DNA of 46,584 nt from Elainella saxicola E1 (lineage in GTDB: Bacteria > Cyanobacteriota > Cyanobacteriia > Elainellales > Elainellaceae), in assembly GCA_002796835.1 (NCBI GenBank), contig LUGL01000051.1:2884-49467 (forward strand), read 5' to 3'. Below the pieces are notes generated by a model that worked only from the letters and a program-made list of their open reading frames with translations, did no database searches and was not told the origin of the DNA. Both the position numbers and the translations under genes were made by a program. Below, in pieces: positions 26,383 to 36,117 of the stretch (its first letter is position 1; every line of letters begins with the position of its first letter).

Positions 26383-29157
26383 TTAACTCGTAGCCCCTGC
26401 ATCAGCTAACCAAACCTGGACATCAACCGATAAGCGCTGGCCCAACTTGAGAAACTGCTGGATTTGGGCAGTACCCCATTGCGATTCGACCTTGGAATGA
26501 TTACCTTGAACATCCTCTGGTGCAGTTAAGTGAGATGCAGTCAGGTGAGGCAAGACTTGCTGATGTAATCCCTTGAAATAAAGCTCCTGAGCCCGATCGA
26601 GCGAGAGATGTAAATGAAACCGATCGGCCAAATTGAGCAGGCGATCGATCCACTGCATCTCGGCTTCTGCGGTTGCAGGATTAAAGTTTTGCAGGAGCCA
26701 CCAGAGTGAACGCAACACCAGGCGTTCCAACGTTTGTTTGATCTGGGGAGCGGTTAGGCGACAGTGGAGATGATCGGCTTCGATTGCGATCGCTTCTAGC
26801 TCCGATAAGTAGCTGTAGCAAAGCTGGGGATTGGTTGGTGGATAGTCGCTGGTTTCCCGATCGAGCGATTGCAACGTGGTGACAGCTCGGTGACTGAGGG
26901 CAATTTCGGCAGCAACCTGCAGCTCCTGCGGCACTTCTAGCTCATCCCGATGGAACGCCACCAGAATTCCGTAGTTGTCCCGATAGACTTGTGTGTAAAG
27001 CTGATCCAGGCGCGTCAGGGTTTCCCGGCTGAGCAGACGCATGATCCGGTGACGCTCTTCTGCAAACAGGTTGTGCAGACTGTAAGACTGATCGCCAAAA
27101 AAGCGATTCATTGCCAGAATCATTTGGGCAGCGCTGGCCTGCCGCAATGCCTCCAGCAATCCCTCTTTCATTTGCGTATAGGCTCGGCGTCCGGTAAAGG
27201 ACTGGATGCAACAGTGGAAATCCCAGCCCCCCAAATGCAGCACGGCAAACACCAAGACTTTGCTTTCGCGGGTCATCTCGGATGTCAGGTGAATTTGGCC
27301 GATCGCCAACGTCATCGACCCTAAGCGCTGGAGCTGATAGTCCAACTGCTGGATGGTATAGCAATAGACCTGCTGCTCTGGAGCATAAGGCGTAAATAAG
27401 GAAGTGATGCCATAATGGGCTGCCACCTGTTCCAGGCTAATTTGAGCTGGGATCACTAACTGCCGATAGACTTCAGCTCCATTCTGGAAGCAGTCCACAT
27501 TGCTAGATGCTGCGGCCAGTCTGCGAATAAATGGCTTTTCGAGCTGCACCCCAGCCACATCGCCTGCGAGTTCGATCGCTCTAGCCGCATAGCGTAAAAT
27601 CTGCGTGCCTTCCGGACGAGAAATTTCGTCAAAAAACCAGCCGCAGCTCGTATACATCAAAAGCGTATGACGCTGCATTTCCAGCAGTCGCAGGGCATCG
27701 ACCCGCTCAGAGGCCGTCAGTTTATGGGTCTGGTGCTTCGCTAAAAAGCGGCTGATGCTTTCTGGACTGCGATCGAGCATCACTTGAATATATTGATCGC
27801 GAGCCTGCCAGGATTCCCGAAACAGCTTTTTGCCCTGTTCCTCATAGACTTTGATTAACTGATCCCGCAGCCAATCTAAGCTATCTCGCAGCGGTTTGCG
27901 CCATTTTTGGTGCCATCCACCGCCGCCGCCACAACCACAGTCTTCCTGCCAGCGATCGACCCCATGGGAGCAACTCCAGGCCGTCACAGGCTTTAATTCC
28001 ACCTCCCAGGTGGGTGGGTTGAGGCTGAGGTAATGGGCGAAGTTGGTGACCGTCCAGCCATGGCGCGGAAATTCTTCCGTGAAGGCATAGGCCAGCGCTT
28101 TTTCGGTGCCGCCTTTGTGGTGGCCAAACGTTTCGCCATCGGTGGCAACTGAGATGAGCTGCGCCGGACGATGATCGCCTCGAACCGCTTGGGCAATACG
28201 TCCGATGAAATGATGGGAGTTGCTCAACACATCGCTGAAGCCCATATCGCGGGAGATGGGTCCGTCATAGAAAAAGATGTCGATGTAGGGACGATCGGAC
28301 GAGTCTTGAGGGTGAATTGTGGATTGCAGAGTAATGTGCGCTTCCAGATCGGTGCTGAGACTGGGAGGCTCGGATGGCTTGAGATAGCAGCGGTAAGGCT
28401 GGATGGGATCAATTTGGCTGCCGCCGACTTCCAACCAATGGGGATCAGGATTTTCAGGAGTTGGCAGAGGACGACAGCGTTGAGCCTGAGAGGGCGCTAA
28501 AACCAGGAACTTGATGCCTTCTGCAATTAGAACTTCCAGCGTGGCGTAATCTACTGCGGTTTCTGCCAGCCACAGCCCCTCTGGATCTCGACCAAATCGG
28601 GCCCGAAAATCAGCTTTGCCCCAGCGAATTTGGGTGTACTTATCAGCTTCGTTAGCGAGCGGCAGGATGATGTGATTGTAGGCTTGAGCGATCGCGTTCC
28701 CATGCCCATTTAAGCGCTCACAGCTTTTGCGATCGGCCTCCAAAATCCGCTGATAGGTTTCCAGGTCATAGCGCTCCAGCCAGCTCATCAAAGTTGGACC
28801 AATGTTGAAGCTGAGGTACTCAAAGTTGTTTACGATCCCCAGCAGTTCTTCTCGATCGTTCAGCACCCGAGCAAAGGCGTTAGGCCGATAGCATTCGTGG
28901 TGAATTCGCTCATTCCAATCGTGAAACGGTGAGGCGCTGGGTTGCCGCTCGATCGCATTCAGGTAGGGATTTTCGCGCGGAGGCTGGTAGAAATGACCGT
29001 GGACTGTGACATAGACGCCTTTGGCCGTATGCAGCGATTCTGCCTGCGCTTGGGTTGTCTCGGGATCGCTCGCATGCGGGGCGATCGCTTGGGAATTGAT
29101 CCGTTGCACAGACGTTTCCGAGGAATTTGCTAATTCCAAATGCTCAAAGGCTGTCAT
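26383..29157 (-). CDS. Glycoside hydrolase family 57-type protein with DUF3536 domain
   Basis: 924 aa from ATG 29157; TTG 29172 would add five residues. The N-terminal GH57 barrel contains VYVTVHGHFYQPPRENPYL (about 48-66), the likely catalytic Glu199 in GLWLAETAVDY, and an Asp in VATDGETFGHHKGG. A Cys/Gly-rich loop CGCGGGGGWHQKW follows. The long C-terminal region (about 400-880) is helical and matches what is usually labelled DUF3536. GH57 enzymes cleave or transfer alpha-glucans, so a role in glycogen metabolism is likely. The exact reaction of this subfamily is not known to me. No signal peptide. Single gene. Confidence 0.88.
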   Translation of the reverse strand: MTAFEHLELANSSETSVQRINSQAIAPHASDPETTQAQAESLHTAKGVYVTVHGHFYQPPRENPYLNAIERQPSASPFHDWNERIHHECYRPNAFARVLNDREELLGIVNNFEYLSFNIGPTLMSWLERYDLETYQRILEADRKSCERLNGHGNAIAQAYNHIILPLANEADKYTQIRWGKADFRARFGRDPEGLWLAETAVDYATLEVLIAEGIKFLVLAPSQAQRCRPLPTPENPDPHWLEVGGSQIDPIQPYRCYLKPSEPPSLSTDLEAHITLQSTIHPQDSSDRPYIDIFFYDGPISRDMGFSDVLSNSHHFIGRIAQAVRGDHRPAQLISVATDGETFGHHKGGTEKALAYAFTEEFPRHGWTVTNFAHYLSLNPPTWEVELKPVTAWSCSHGVDRWQEDCGCGGGGGWHQKWRKPLRDSLDWLRDQLIKVYEEQGKKLFRESWQARDQYIQVMLDRSPESISRFLAKHQTHKLTASERVDALRLLEMQRHTLLMYTSCGWFFDEISRPEGTQILRYAARAIELAGDVAGVQLEKPFIRRLAAASSNVDCFQNGAEVYRQLVIPAQISLEQVAAHYGITSLFTPYAPEQQVYCYTIQQLDYQLQRLGSMTLAIGQIHLTSEMTRESKVLVFAVLHLGGWDFHCCIQSFTGRRAYTQMKEGLLEALRQASAAQMILAMNRFFGDQSYSLHNLFAEERHRIMRLLSRETLTRLDQLYTQVYRDNYGILVAFHRDELEVPQELQVAAEIALSHRAVTTLQSLDRETSDYPPTNPQLCYSYLSELEAIAIEADHLHCRLTAPQIKQTLERLVLRSLWWLLQNFNPATAEAEMQWIDRLLNLADRFHLHLSLDRAQELYFKGLHQQVLPHLTASHLTAPEDVQGNHSKVESQWGTAQIQQFLKLGQRLSVDVQVWLADAGATS

Positions 29158-29725
29158 GTATTTTTTGTCCAATTACGTTAAAGCTGAAAAACGGGAAATT
29201 GATCATGCCAATCCTGAGTCAATACAGGCTATTTCCCTGGGGATCAATTGAGGAGTCAATCGATCGATTGCTTGATTCATTTCCTAATGGCAATTGGGGA
29301 TCACAGGATGCTGAGATTGCACAATCCCATTGACGATTAAATTGTGCCCTCAACCGCCTGAAACATTTGCTAAGTCTGACTATTAGTTTTGTCTATTGTT
29401 GCTGACTGGCTGACTCAATGACAGAATCGAAAGGTGGATTTCAGATAGCTAACGTCTTTATTTTTTGGGATCGCGATCGTGCCTAATCGAATCACTTTGA
29501 AAGTGAAAACATGTCCACTTCAAATACTAACGATGTTTATCCCGCAATTGTTCTAGATGTATCTTAAATGAATCTAAAACCTGTCTCGGAAAATTAAAAA
29601 AATGCAATTAAACCACAAAAAACATTACATAGTGGGCGAAGAGAATGCGCCAAAAAATGGGACACCCATTCAGGCATCCCGTACAGATTAGATTCAGATA
29701 ATGGACAACTTAGGCTTTGAGTGCT
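29158..29725. other. Intergenic region between glnA and the GH57 gene
   Basis: 568 nt, A+T-rich. It holds the glnA terminator at its right end (29651-29680) and should hold the promoter of the GH57 gene. Short frames at 29021-29333 are extensions of antisense reading and are not supported. No RNA gene recognised. Confidence 0.4.
29651..29680 (-). terminator. Rho-independent terminator of glnA
   Basis: On the minus strand GGGATGCC pairs with GGGTGTCCC through G-C, A-T and G-U pairs around a short loop, followed by ATTTTTTGG. It lies 45 nt after the glnA stop. Confidence 0.8.
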
Positions 29726-31144
29726 TTAGCAGTCGTAGTAGAGGGCAAACTCGTAGGGGTGAGGACGCAGACGCATCGGGTTCACCTCATTGTCGAGCTT
29801 GTACTGGATCCAGGTGTTGATCAGATCTTCTGTGAAGACACCACCTACGGTGAGGAACTCATGATCCTTCTCGAGGCATTCCAGCGCATCTTCCAAAGAG
29901 CCCGGCGTGGAAGGAATCTTCGCCAATTCTTCAGGGCTGAGATCATAGATGTCCACATCCAACGGCTCACCTGGATCGATCTGGTTCTTGATCCCATCAA
30001 TTCCAGCGCAAAGCATGGCCGCAAAAGCGGTGTAGGGGTTGGAAGTCGCGTCTGGACAACGGAATTCGAGCCGCTTCGCCTTTGGATTGGTGCCAGAGAG
30101 CGGAATCCGCACGGAAGCAGAACGGTTGCCCTGGGAGTAAGCCAGGTTCACGGGTGCTTCAAACCCAGGCACCAAGCGCTTGTAAGAATTGGTGGTGGGG
30201 TTGGTGAAGGCCAACAGAGCCGGAGCATGCTTCAGAATGCCACCAATGTACCAGAGGGCCATTTGGCTCAGCCCTGCATATTTGTCACCGGCAAACAGCG
30301 GCTGACCATCTTTCCAGATCGACTGGTGGGTGTGCATCCCGGAACCGTTGTCGTTGAAGACGGGCTTAGGCATGAAGGTGACAGTTTTGCCATACTTTCG
30401 CGCCACGTTTTTGATCACATATTTGTAAATCATCAGGTTGTCGGCAGACTGCACCAGGGTATCGAAGCGGATCCCCAGCTCGCACTGACCGCCCGTAGCC
30501 ACTTCATGGTGATGTTTTTCGATCGGTACACCGCACTCTGCCATCGTCAACAGCATTTCGCTGCGCATGTCTTGTGAGGTGTCGGTGGGGGCAACTGGGA
30601 AGTAACCTTCCTTGTAGCGGGGTTTGTAACCCAGGTTGCCGCCTTCTTCCTTGCGACCAGAGTTCCAGCGCCCTTCGATCGAATCGACATAGTAGTAGCC
30701 TTCATGCTGATTCTGGTCAAACCGGACATCATCAAAGATGAAGAATTCCGCCTCTGGACCGAAGAAGGCTGTGTCGCCAAGTCCGGTGGTGGCCAGGTAA
30801 TCAACCGCTTTCTGAGCAATGACGCGGGGGCAGCGAGAATAGGGTTCGCCAGTCCGAGGTTCTTTAATGCTGCAAATGACGCTGAGCGTCGGTTCTTTCA
30901 TGAAGGGATCGATCCATGCAGTGTTGGGATCGAGCACCATCGACATGTCTGACTCATTGATGGCTTTCCAACCCCGGATACTGGAACCATCGAAGGGGAC
31001 GCCCTCATCGAAGCTACTTTCGTCGATCTGGTTCTCATAAACGGTGAGGTGCTGCCAAATCCCAGGCAGGTCAATAAACTTGAGGTCAATTAGCTTGATG
31101 CCTTTGTCTTTAATCAAGCTTAGGACTTCTTGGGGGGTTGCCAT
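29726..31144 (-). CDS. glnA: Glutamine synthetase type I
   Basis: Main ammonia-assimilating enzyme: glutamate + NH3 + ATP to glutamine, a dodecamer in the cytosol. 472 aa, starting [20 protein letters not shown]. The first signature [17 protein letters not shown] (about 52), the metal site [28 protein letters not shown], and the glutamate-binding [10 protein letters not shown] are all intact. In cyanobacteria this enzyme is controlled by NtcA and by small inactivating proteins rather than adenylylation; no inactivating-factor gene is in the window. The leader is structured (see below), and AAGGAG precedes the ATG. It is divergent from apcF. Confidence 0.98.
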   Translation of the reverse strand: MATPQEVLSLIKDKGIKLIDLKFIDLPGIWQHLTVYENQIDESSFDEGVPFDGSSIRGWKAINESDMSMVLDPNTAWIDPFMKEPTLSVICSIKEPRTGEPYSRCPRVIAQKAVDYLATTGLGDTAFFGPEAEFFIFDDVRFDQNQHEGYYYVDSIEGRWNSGRKEEGGNLGYKPRYKEGYFPVAPTDTSQDMRSEMLLTMAECGVPIEKHHHEVATGGQCELGIRFDTLVQSADNLMIYKYVIKNVARKYGKTVTFMPKPVFNDNGSGMHTHQSIWKDGQPLFAGDKYAGLSQMALWYIGGILKHAPALLAFTNPTTNSYKRLVPGFEAPVNLAYSQGNRSASVRIPLSGTNPKAKRLEFRCPDATSNPYTAFAAMLCAGIDGIKNQIDPGEPLDVDIYDLSPEELAKIPSTPGSLEDALECLEKDHEFLTVGGVFTEDLINTWIQYKLDNEVNPMRLRPHPYEFALYYDC

Positions 31145-31260
31145 GACTACTCCTTACAATCTTGTAAGCTACTTCTACTCGGTTCAGTCCGTACTCGCTC
31201 CAGCCAGATGGCGGAGTTGATAAAGACCTTTGGTTGCGGCTGTGGTTCACGTTGAGCGAT
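31145..31260 (-). promoter_or_regulatory. Structured 5' leader of glnA
   Basis: Read on the minus strand, TCGCTC (31259-31254) can pair with GAGCGA (31200-31195). Just inside, CAGCC pairs with GGCTG (31242-31238 with 31205-31201), leaving an 11-nt bulge on one side. Downstream, CTTACA-AGAT-TGTAAG forms a perfect 6-bp hairpin (31167-31152) whose 3' arm runs directly into the GGAG ribosome-binding site. The outer stem resembles the first stem of the glutamine riboswitch in position and partly in sequence, but the conserved GGAAGTAGG core is not enclosed by it, so I do not call a riboswitch. Confidence 0.4.
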
Positions 31261-31733
31261 CGAAATACCCTGTTATATAGTCACCTACCCAATATATTTT
31301 GGCGGAAACTCAGGCTAGCAACCGCTTTGCTCAGACAGGATAAAGCATCCCCAATGAACCGGACCCTGACACACCTGAATCATCGTAGAAACAGGGCTAC
31401 CGAGATTTTGTATTCAAAACTACAAAATGGATTGCTGAGCCTCTGAAAAGCCAATAATCGTCCATGCAGCTTGGGTCTGGATTGACAAATTTTGTATTTC
31501 TTAACAATCAAACCCTTGGCTTCTCCGGTTTTGAGCGAATTCTGATAAACGTCGCGTGATAAACTAAATTGCGATCGACAGTCTAGCCGTTTCCTGCAAT
31601 CGGCTGGTCGATCCTTTAGCCGCAGTCATCTAGGCAAATTTCAGAACAACCTGTGCTTCAGCCTGGAAGATTGAGCGCGGCCAACCCATAGCAAACAGAT
31701 TACTGATAAACAAAAGTTGGGAGACGAACTCTA
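31145..31733. other. Divergent intergenic region glnA-apcF
   Basis: 589 nt with both promoters, transcribed outward. Besides the glnA leader, the apcF side has TTGACA near 31482 and TGATAAACTAAATT near 31556, neither forming a clean consensus promoter. GGGAGA lies 9 nt before the apcF ATG. The short frame at 31234-31446 is not a supported gene. Confidence 0.45.
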
Positions 31734-32243
31734 ATGCGGGACGCGGTGACCAGCCTGATTAAAAACTACGACACCACCGGTCGATACCTCGATCGCAATG
31801 CTCTGGATACCTTGAAGTCCTATTTTGAGAGCGGTACAGCTCGTATCCAGGCGGCAGCCGCAATCACGAGTAATGCAGCGGCAATTGTGAAGCAGGCTGG
31901 CTTACGCCTGTTTGAAGATATCCCTGAGCTGATTCGCCCAGGTGGCAATGCTTACACGACTCGTCGCTATGCTGCTTGTTTGCGTGACATGGACTATTAT
32001 CTGCGCTACGCCACCTATGCTCTAGTTGCAGGTAACAACGATGTTTTGGACGAACGGGTGCTGTATGGCCTTAAGGAAACCTACAATTCGCTTGGTGTGC
32101 CGATCGGTTCAACCGTGATTGGCGTTCAGATCATGAAAGACATTGTCAAAGAGCAAGTTGCTGCTGCGGGCATTGAAGTGGGCAGCTATCTGGATGAGCC
32201 TTTTGACTACATCACTCGTGAACTCAGCGAAGTGGATGTCTAG
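31734..32243 (+). CDS. apcF: Allophycocyanin beta-18 subunit (ApcF)
   Basis: Phycobiliprotein in the terminal emitter trimers of the phycobilisome core, involved in passing energy on to the photosystems. 169 aa, longer than ApcB, and the N-terminus MRDAVTSLIKNYDTTGRYLD is of the ApcF type. The phycocyanobilin attachment Cys82 lies in TTRRYAACLRDMDYYLRYA. The globin-like helices ERVLYGLKETYNSLGVPIG and the C-terminal FDYITRELSEVDV agree. Single gene away from other apc genes, as usual for apcF. A good terminator follows. Confidence 0.95.
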   Translation: MRDAVTSLIKNYDTTGRYLDRNALDTLKSYFESGTARIQAAAAITSNAAAIVKQAGLRLFEDIPELIRPGGNAYTTRRYAACLRDMDYYLRYATYALVAGNNDVLDERVLYGLKETYNSLGVPIGSTVIGVQIMKDIVKEQVAAAGIEVGSYLDEPFDYITRELSEVDV

Positions 32244-32269
32244 TTGCGAGCCGAATTGGCATTTTCAAA

Positions 32270-32285
32270 TCTGAAGATCTTCAGA
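32270..32285. repeat. Perfect 16-bp palindrome after apcF
   Basis: TCTGAAGATCTTCAGA, symmetric about its centre, 26 nt after the apcF stop and upstream of its terminator. It could be a protein site or an mRNA 3'-end hairpin with no loop; no function is evident. Confidence 0.6.
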
Positions 32286-32306
32286 ATCAAATTGGTGAAC
32301 TGCTGG

Positions 32307-32338
32307 GGGATGCGATGTTTGCATCCCTTATTTGTTTG
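32307..32338 (+). terminator. Rho-independent terminator of apcF
   Basis: GGGATGC (32307-32313) pairs with GCATCCC (32321-32327), 7-nt loop, followed by TTATTTGTTT. Confidence 0.75.
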
Positions 32339-32363
32339 GAGCTGAGTGCAGTCTGTTGCAGCT

Positions 32364-34727
32364 TCAACTCGATAGTGCCCTCGCATAGGCCTTGTGCAGC
32401 CGCTGAATATAGTTTTCCATGCTAAATGCCTGTGCATTGAGCTGCCCTGCCTGAACTAACCGATCGCGCAAGACCGGATCGCCTAACAAAGTTTCGATTT
32501 TTTCCTTGATGTCGCGCACATTATAAGGATCGACATAGAGCGCTGCATTGCCGCAGATCTCCGGCAAACAGGAGGCGTTAGATGTGATCACCGGGCAGCC
32601 AAAATTCATCGCTTCTAAAGGCGGCAAGCCAAATCCTTCATAGAGCGACGGAAAGACCAGGCAGGACGCGCCCCGATAGATGTAGCGCAGGCTATCGGCT
32701 GAGACATATTCCAGCAATTTGACCTTTTTCTTAGATTCCTTGTTGTCGAACATGAAGGCCGTTTTGCCCAACTCATCTTCCCAGAGCCAGCCTTTCTTGC
32801 CGACGATCACTAACGGAATATCGATATCCATTGAGGCATAGGCATCCAACAAACGCCCGACGTTTTTCTTCGGTTCGATCGCTCCCACGAACAAAATGTA
32901 GTTCTGAAATTCCAACCCATAGCGCCGCAGAAAGAAAGCCACTTCCTCATCGGTTGCTTCCAGGGGTTTGAGGGCGATCGGCTGATAGGTGACGATGATC
33001 TGGTCTGGATCGACATCGTAGTAAGTCAGAATATCCTGCTTGGAATTCTCAGAAACGGTAATGGTGACTGCCGATTCTTTCAGCGAATCCCGCAGCTTGT
33101 TGTAGAAAACTTTCTTGCTGTCGAGTGTGGCATAGGGTAAACGCAGCGGAATTAGATCGTGGATCGTGGTGATTTTTTGAGCTCCCCGTACCTTCATCGG
33201 TAAGGGATAGGTGGCATGCCAAATATCAACTTTTTCGGCGATCGAGACATTCGTGGTGATTTTCAGCCGATCGTACAGTCCATTGGCTAGGTCATAGCAC
33301 TGCGGCAAACTGAAGGAAGTGGCATATTTCAGGAAATCTTCCGTGTACTGGCCTTGCTTGACGACCAATCCGGCAAAAGATTTCCGGCGTTTTGCCCGAT
33401 AAAGCGGAGAGAGAGATTTGAGCACCCATTTGCCTAAAGTGACCCAGTCCTGCCGTCCACCCTGGTTATCAAAAAAGAAGACTTCATCCAGGATTGGATT
33501 GGATTTGTAGCCACCCCGGCTCAGCAAGATGTCGATCGTTGCACCAAGGCGATCGAGCCCTTCAATCAGACTTAATCCGTAGGTTTTGATACCAGTGCCT
33601 TTGGTGAGCTGAAGATTATAGCCATCTACCAGCACTTTGACGTTGTCGAGACGTAATGGTTTTGCAGCCTGATCTTCACTCGATGCTGTAGTGCGGCTGG
33701 TGGCAAATTGCTGCGGTTCAAAGCGGCTAACTAAACCAGGAAGACAGATCACATAACCGCCCTGTTTAACGATCGATCGAGGTGACCAGGCTGTGATCCA
33801 CCAATCCTCATCGATGCCGCCCGTTTTGAGCTGGGGCTGATTTGGTTTGGGCGCGTTCAGATAAGGGGTGGGAATGGGAAGAATGTCAGTCCAATAGTCT
33901 CGATGGGCATGAAAATGGCCCCCCGACATAGAGCGTTTGAGCAGGACAGTTTGACCAGCGATCGTCTTGGTCTCAAGCGTGGGGTGGTCTGGATCATCCT
34001 GGCCAACCAGGAGAGGATATGTTGCCGCATCCTGGACCTGAGTCAGGATTTTCAGAGCGTCAGGCCGGACGGTAACATTGTCTTGAAAGCAAGAAATCCA
34101 AGCAATGTCTGGATCAGCCAGCCAGTAGCTGACGCCCACATTAATGGCGCTCGATCGTTCCCGATGGCTAGGCAAAGAGAGCAAAGGCACCTGATAACGA
34201 CTGGCGATCGATTGGTTGGCTTGCAGGTGCCCTGGTGAAGAAGCGTCGTCCACAATCACGACTGGGATCCCCAGCTTGAGCACTTGCGGTAGAGATTGTT
34301 CTAAGCACCAGGGACGGTTATAGGTCGTGATGACGGCTGCAATTTTGGGTTGAATTGGCTGGCTGAGGGCTGTATTGACATCTTTGAGTTGTTCGAGCAG
34401 TGCTTGAATGTCATTTTGCTCCAGTCCAATTGGTTCTGCTAAAGGCGTTTTTGCATAGAGGACGAACACCGCATTTGCAAAAACAGGGTGAAAATCCCTC
34501 AAAATTTGCTTCACTAGGGAAGGATCAATCTCGGTGAGTCTGCCTTTGTGAAATGCAACAAAAGCGAACTGATCAACCGGCAGTTGGTTAGAAGATTGGT
34601 AGGGATAAGTCCCTGGAAAAAATTCCAAGAACTCGTTAGGGGCGAGCATTGCATCTAGGGGTTGAACATGCTGCTCCAAAAAAGCACGCGCTTGGAGCCA
34701 CTGTTCATCTTCGACTGGAAACCGCAT
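32364..34727 (-). CDS. Bifunctional glycosyltransferase: GT2 domain plus GT4 domain
   Basis: 787 aa. Residues 1-125 are an unassigned N-terminal region. A GT2-like (GT-A) domain follows at about 128-345, with PKIAAVITTYNRPWCLEQSL, VVIVDDASS and WISCFQDNVTV. A GT-B domain of the GT4 type covers about 365-785: VLVDGYNLQLTKGTGIKTY, TIHDLIPLRLPYA, ILFVGAIEPKKNVGRLLDAY, and the nucleotide-sugar site FPSLYEGFGLPPLEAM. It probably adds two successive sugars to an extracellular glycan. GGAAGG precedes the ATG. It lies 97 nt downstream of another glycosyltransferase gene on the same strand. It lacks the coiled-coil tail found in its neighbours. Confidence 0.88.
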   Translation of the reverse strand: MRFPVEDEQWLQARAFLEQHVQPLDAMLAPNEFLEFFPGTYPYQSSNQLPVDQFAFVAFHKGRLTEIDPSLVKQILRDFHPVFANAVFVLYAKTPLAEPIGLEQNDIQALLEQLKDVNTALSQPIQPKIAAVITTYNRPWCLEQSLPQVLKLGIPVVIVDDASSPGHLQANQSIASRYQVPLLSLPSHRERSSAINVGVSYWLADPDIAWISCFQDNVTVRPDALKILTQVQDAATYPLLVGQDDPDHPTLETKTIAGQTVLLKRSMSGGHFHAHRDYWTDILPIPTPYLNAPKPNQPQLKTGGIDEDWWITAWSPRSIVKQGGYVICLPGLVSRFEPQQFATSRTTASSEDQAAKPLRLDNVKVLVDGYNLQLTKGTGIKTYGLSLIEGLDRLGATIDILLSRGGYKSNPILDEVFFFDNQGGRQDWVTLGKWVLKSLSPLYRAKRRKSFAGLVVKQGQYTEDFLKYATSFSLPQCYDLANGLYDRLKITTNVSIAEKVDIWHATYPLPMKVRGAQKITTIHDLIPLRLPYATLDSKKVFYNKLRDSLKESAVTITVSENSKQDILTYYDVDPDQIIVTYQPIALKPLEATDEEVAFFLRRYGLEFQNYILFVGAIEPKKNVGRLLDAYASMDIDIPLVIVGKKGWLWEDELGKTAFMFDNKESKKKVKLLEYVSADSLRYIYRGASCLVFPSLYEGFGLPPLEAMNFGCPVITSNASCLPEICGNAALYVDPYNVRDIKEKIETLLGDPVLRDRLVQAGQLNAQAFSMENYIQRLHKAYARALSS

Positions 34728-34824
34728 CTTTCCTTCCCCACTGTGAAAGAACCACCGTGCTATATGATGCCATTGGACGGTTTGGCTTTGCTAAATAATT
34801 TCAAACTGCGGGAGCTGAAAAGGC

Positions 34825-35832
34825 TCATTCGCGATCGACTGGCAATCCTAACTTTTGTTTGAGCTGGAACCAGACCGATCGAAGCTGCCAGAATTTGCTG
34901 GTTTCCATGGCGGCGATTCTGGCTTGAAGGTCACCGTTTTCTTGCTGAAGCTTGGCAATTTGGGCGTCCGTTTGGCTTTTGTCCTGAGATTGGACCAGTT
35001 GCCTTTCGAGGGTTTTAATTCGATCTTCTGCCCCTTCAATGTGGCGTAAACGAGCCAGAGATAAAGTATTCGTTCTTTCTAGCAGATCGTACTTCTCGAC
35101 GAACATGGTTTGCAGCTTGTTCAAGCGTTTAATCAACCACTCCGGCTCAGAACAAAGCGGGTTTTGATTTTGAATGTCAAAAACTTCAGTAAACAATTGG
35201 ACAATGTTGGCGGATGCTCCCCCATGGGCGTAGGAGACGATCGTCCGGGGTAAGTAGCAAAACTTGAATGTTGGATCTTGCAGAAATCTGAGAAACCATT
35301 CGTAGTCTGAGGCGATTTTATAGGTTTCGTTGAACAATCCAACCTGCTGGAATAAGTTAGCCCTAAAAAAGCTGGTAGGTTGGTGAAAATGATCATCTCC
35401 CAAGCACACCATTTCTTCCAGCATCTTCTCTGGCAGAACAGGTTGATAGATGGCTCGATCGCCTGAGGCAAAACGTGCTTCGTGATTGCCATAGACGAGG
35501 TTACAGTCAGGATGAGCCAGGACAAAATCGACTAAATCTTGAATGACGGACGCATCAAATAGATAATCGTCGGCGTTGGCAAAGTAAAGGAAATCACCAG
35601 AGGCTTGGGTAATTCCCCGGTTCATCGCTTGATAAATGCCATTATCAGGTTCACTCAGAAAGACAGCAATTCGATCGCGATATTGCTGAATGATTTCTTT
35701 AGTTCCATCCTGTGAATCACCATCAATTACAAGATATTCAATGTTGGGGTAGGTTTGGTCAAAAATCGCCTGGATCGTTTTGGCGATCGTCTTTTCTGAG
35801 TTTTTGCAGACGGTGATAATTGATACTTTCAC
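34825..35832 (-). CDS. GT2 glycosyltransferase with C-terminal coiled coil and FW tail
   Basis: 335 aa, GTG start. The GT-A domain (about 1-215) is canonical: KVSIITVCKNSEKTIAKTI, YLVIDGDSQDGTKEII, the acidic sugar-nucleotide site YFANADDYLF, and an acceptor region with ASDYEWFLRFLQD. A coiled coil follows (about 270-310, QIAKLQQENGDLQARIAAM). The protein ends in ETSKFWQLRSVWFQLKQKLG, the tail shared with three other proteins of this cluster. The enzyme resembles WcaA/colanic-acid type transferases. Donor and acceptor unknown. Confidence 0.9.
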   Translation of the reverse strand: MKVSIITVCKNSEKTIAKTIQAIFDQTYPNIEYLVIDGDSQDGTKEIIQQYRDRIAVFLSEPDNGIYQAMNRGITQASGDFLYFANADDYLFDASVIQDLVDFVLAHPDCNLVYGNHEARFASGDRAIYQPVLPEKMLEEMVCLGDDHFHQPTSFFRANLFQQVGLFNETYKIASDYEWFLRFLQDPTFKFCYLPRTIVSYAHGGASANIVQLFTEVFDIQNQNPLCSEPEWLIKRLNKLQTMFVEKYDLLERTNTLSLARLRHIEGAEDRIKTLERQLVQSQDKSQTDAQIAKLQQENGDLQARIAAMETSKFWQLRSVWFQLKQKLGLPVDRE

Positions 35833-36117
35833 AGGTTTTTACGGCTGGATTTCAGAATTCAAGACTGTAACGGATGATTTTGCTCAATATGGATGATCGA
35901 TATCATCCAGCATACGCAGGCTGCACTTCCTAACGAATTGATCAGAGCCAATTTTTAATTTTTGAGAGGATTACTCAGAAGCCAATCTTTTCAGGGTGAG
36001 TTGTCCATAACAATAACCATATCTGCGCTCAAAGCAAGTGGTCAATCCATTTCCGTTCTCTGTTATTGTGTTGAGGTTATTAGATCAAGCGATAGTCCCT
36101 TTCTTCAATGCAAGCTT

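Noticed and set aside
26950-27324. Antisense ORF inside the GH57 gene
   Set aside because: It is a reverse-frame shadow of a clear coding sequence.
31145-31260. Glutamine riboswitch in the glnA leader
   Set aside because: An outer stem is similar, but the conserved GGAAGTAGG core is not found inside it. Left as a structured leader only.
31275-31288. Possible NtcA site upstream of glnA
   Set aside because: The best match on the minus strand is GTA-N8-TAT, not GTA-N8-TAC, and it overlaps the only plausible -10 box, so it does not fit a normal NtcA-activated promoter. Another GTA..TAC pair near 31164 has 9 nt between halves.
31234-31446. 70-aa ORF in the glnA-apcF gap
   Set aside because: It overlaps the glnA leader and upstream region and shows no protein-like pattern.
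32270-32285. Palindrome after apcF as a restriction or recombination site
   Set aside because: A single copy with no partner or recombinase; listed only as a palindrome.
35962-36117. 52-residue upstream extension of the coiled-coil methyltransferase
   Set aside because: It starts at TTG without a ribosome-binding site and does not look like the methyltransferase N-terminus.
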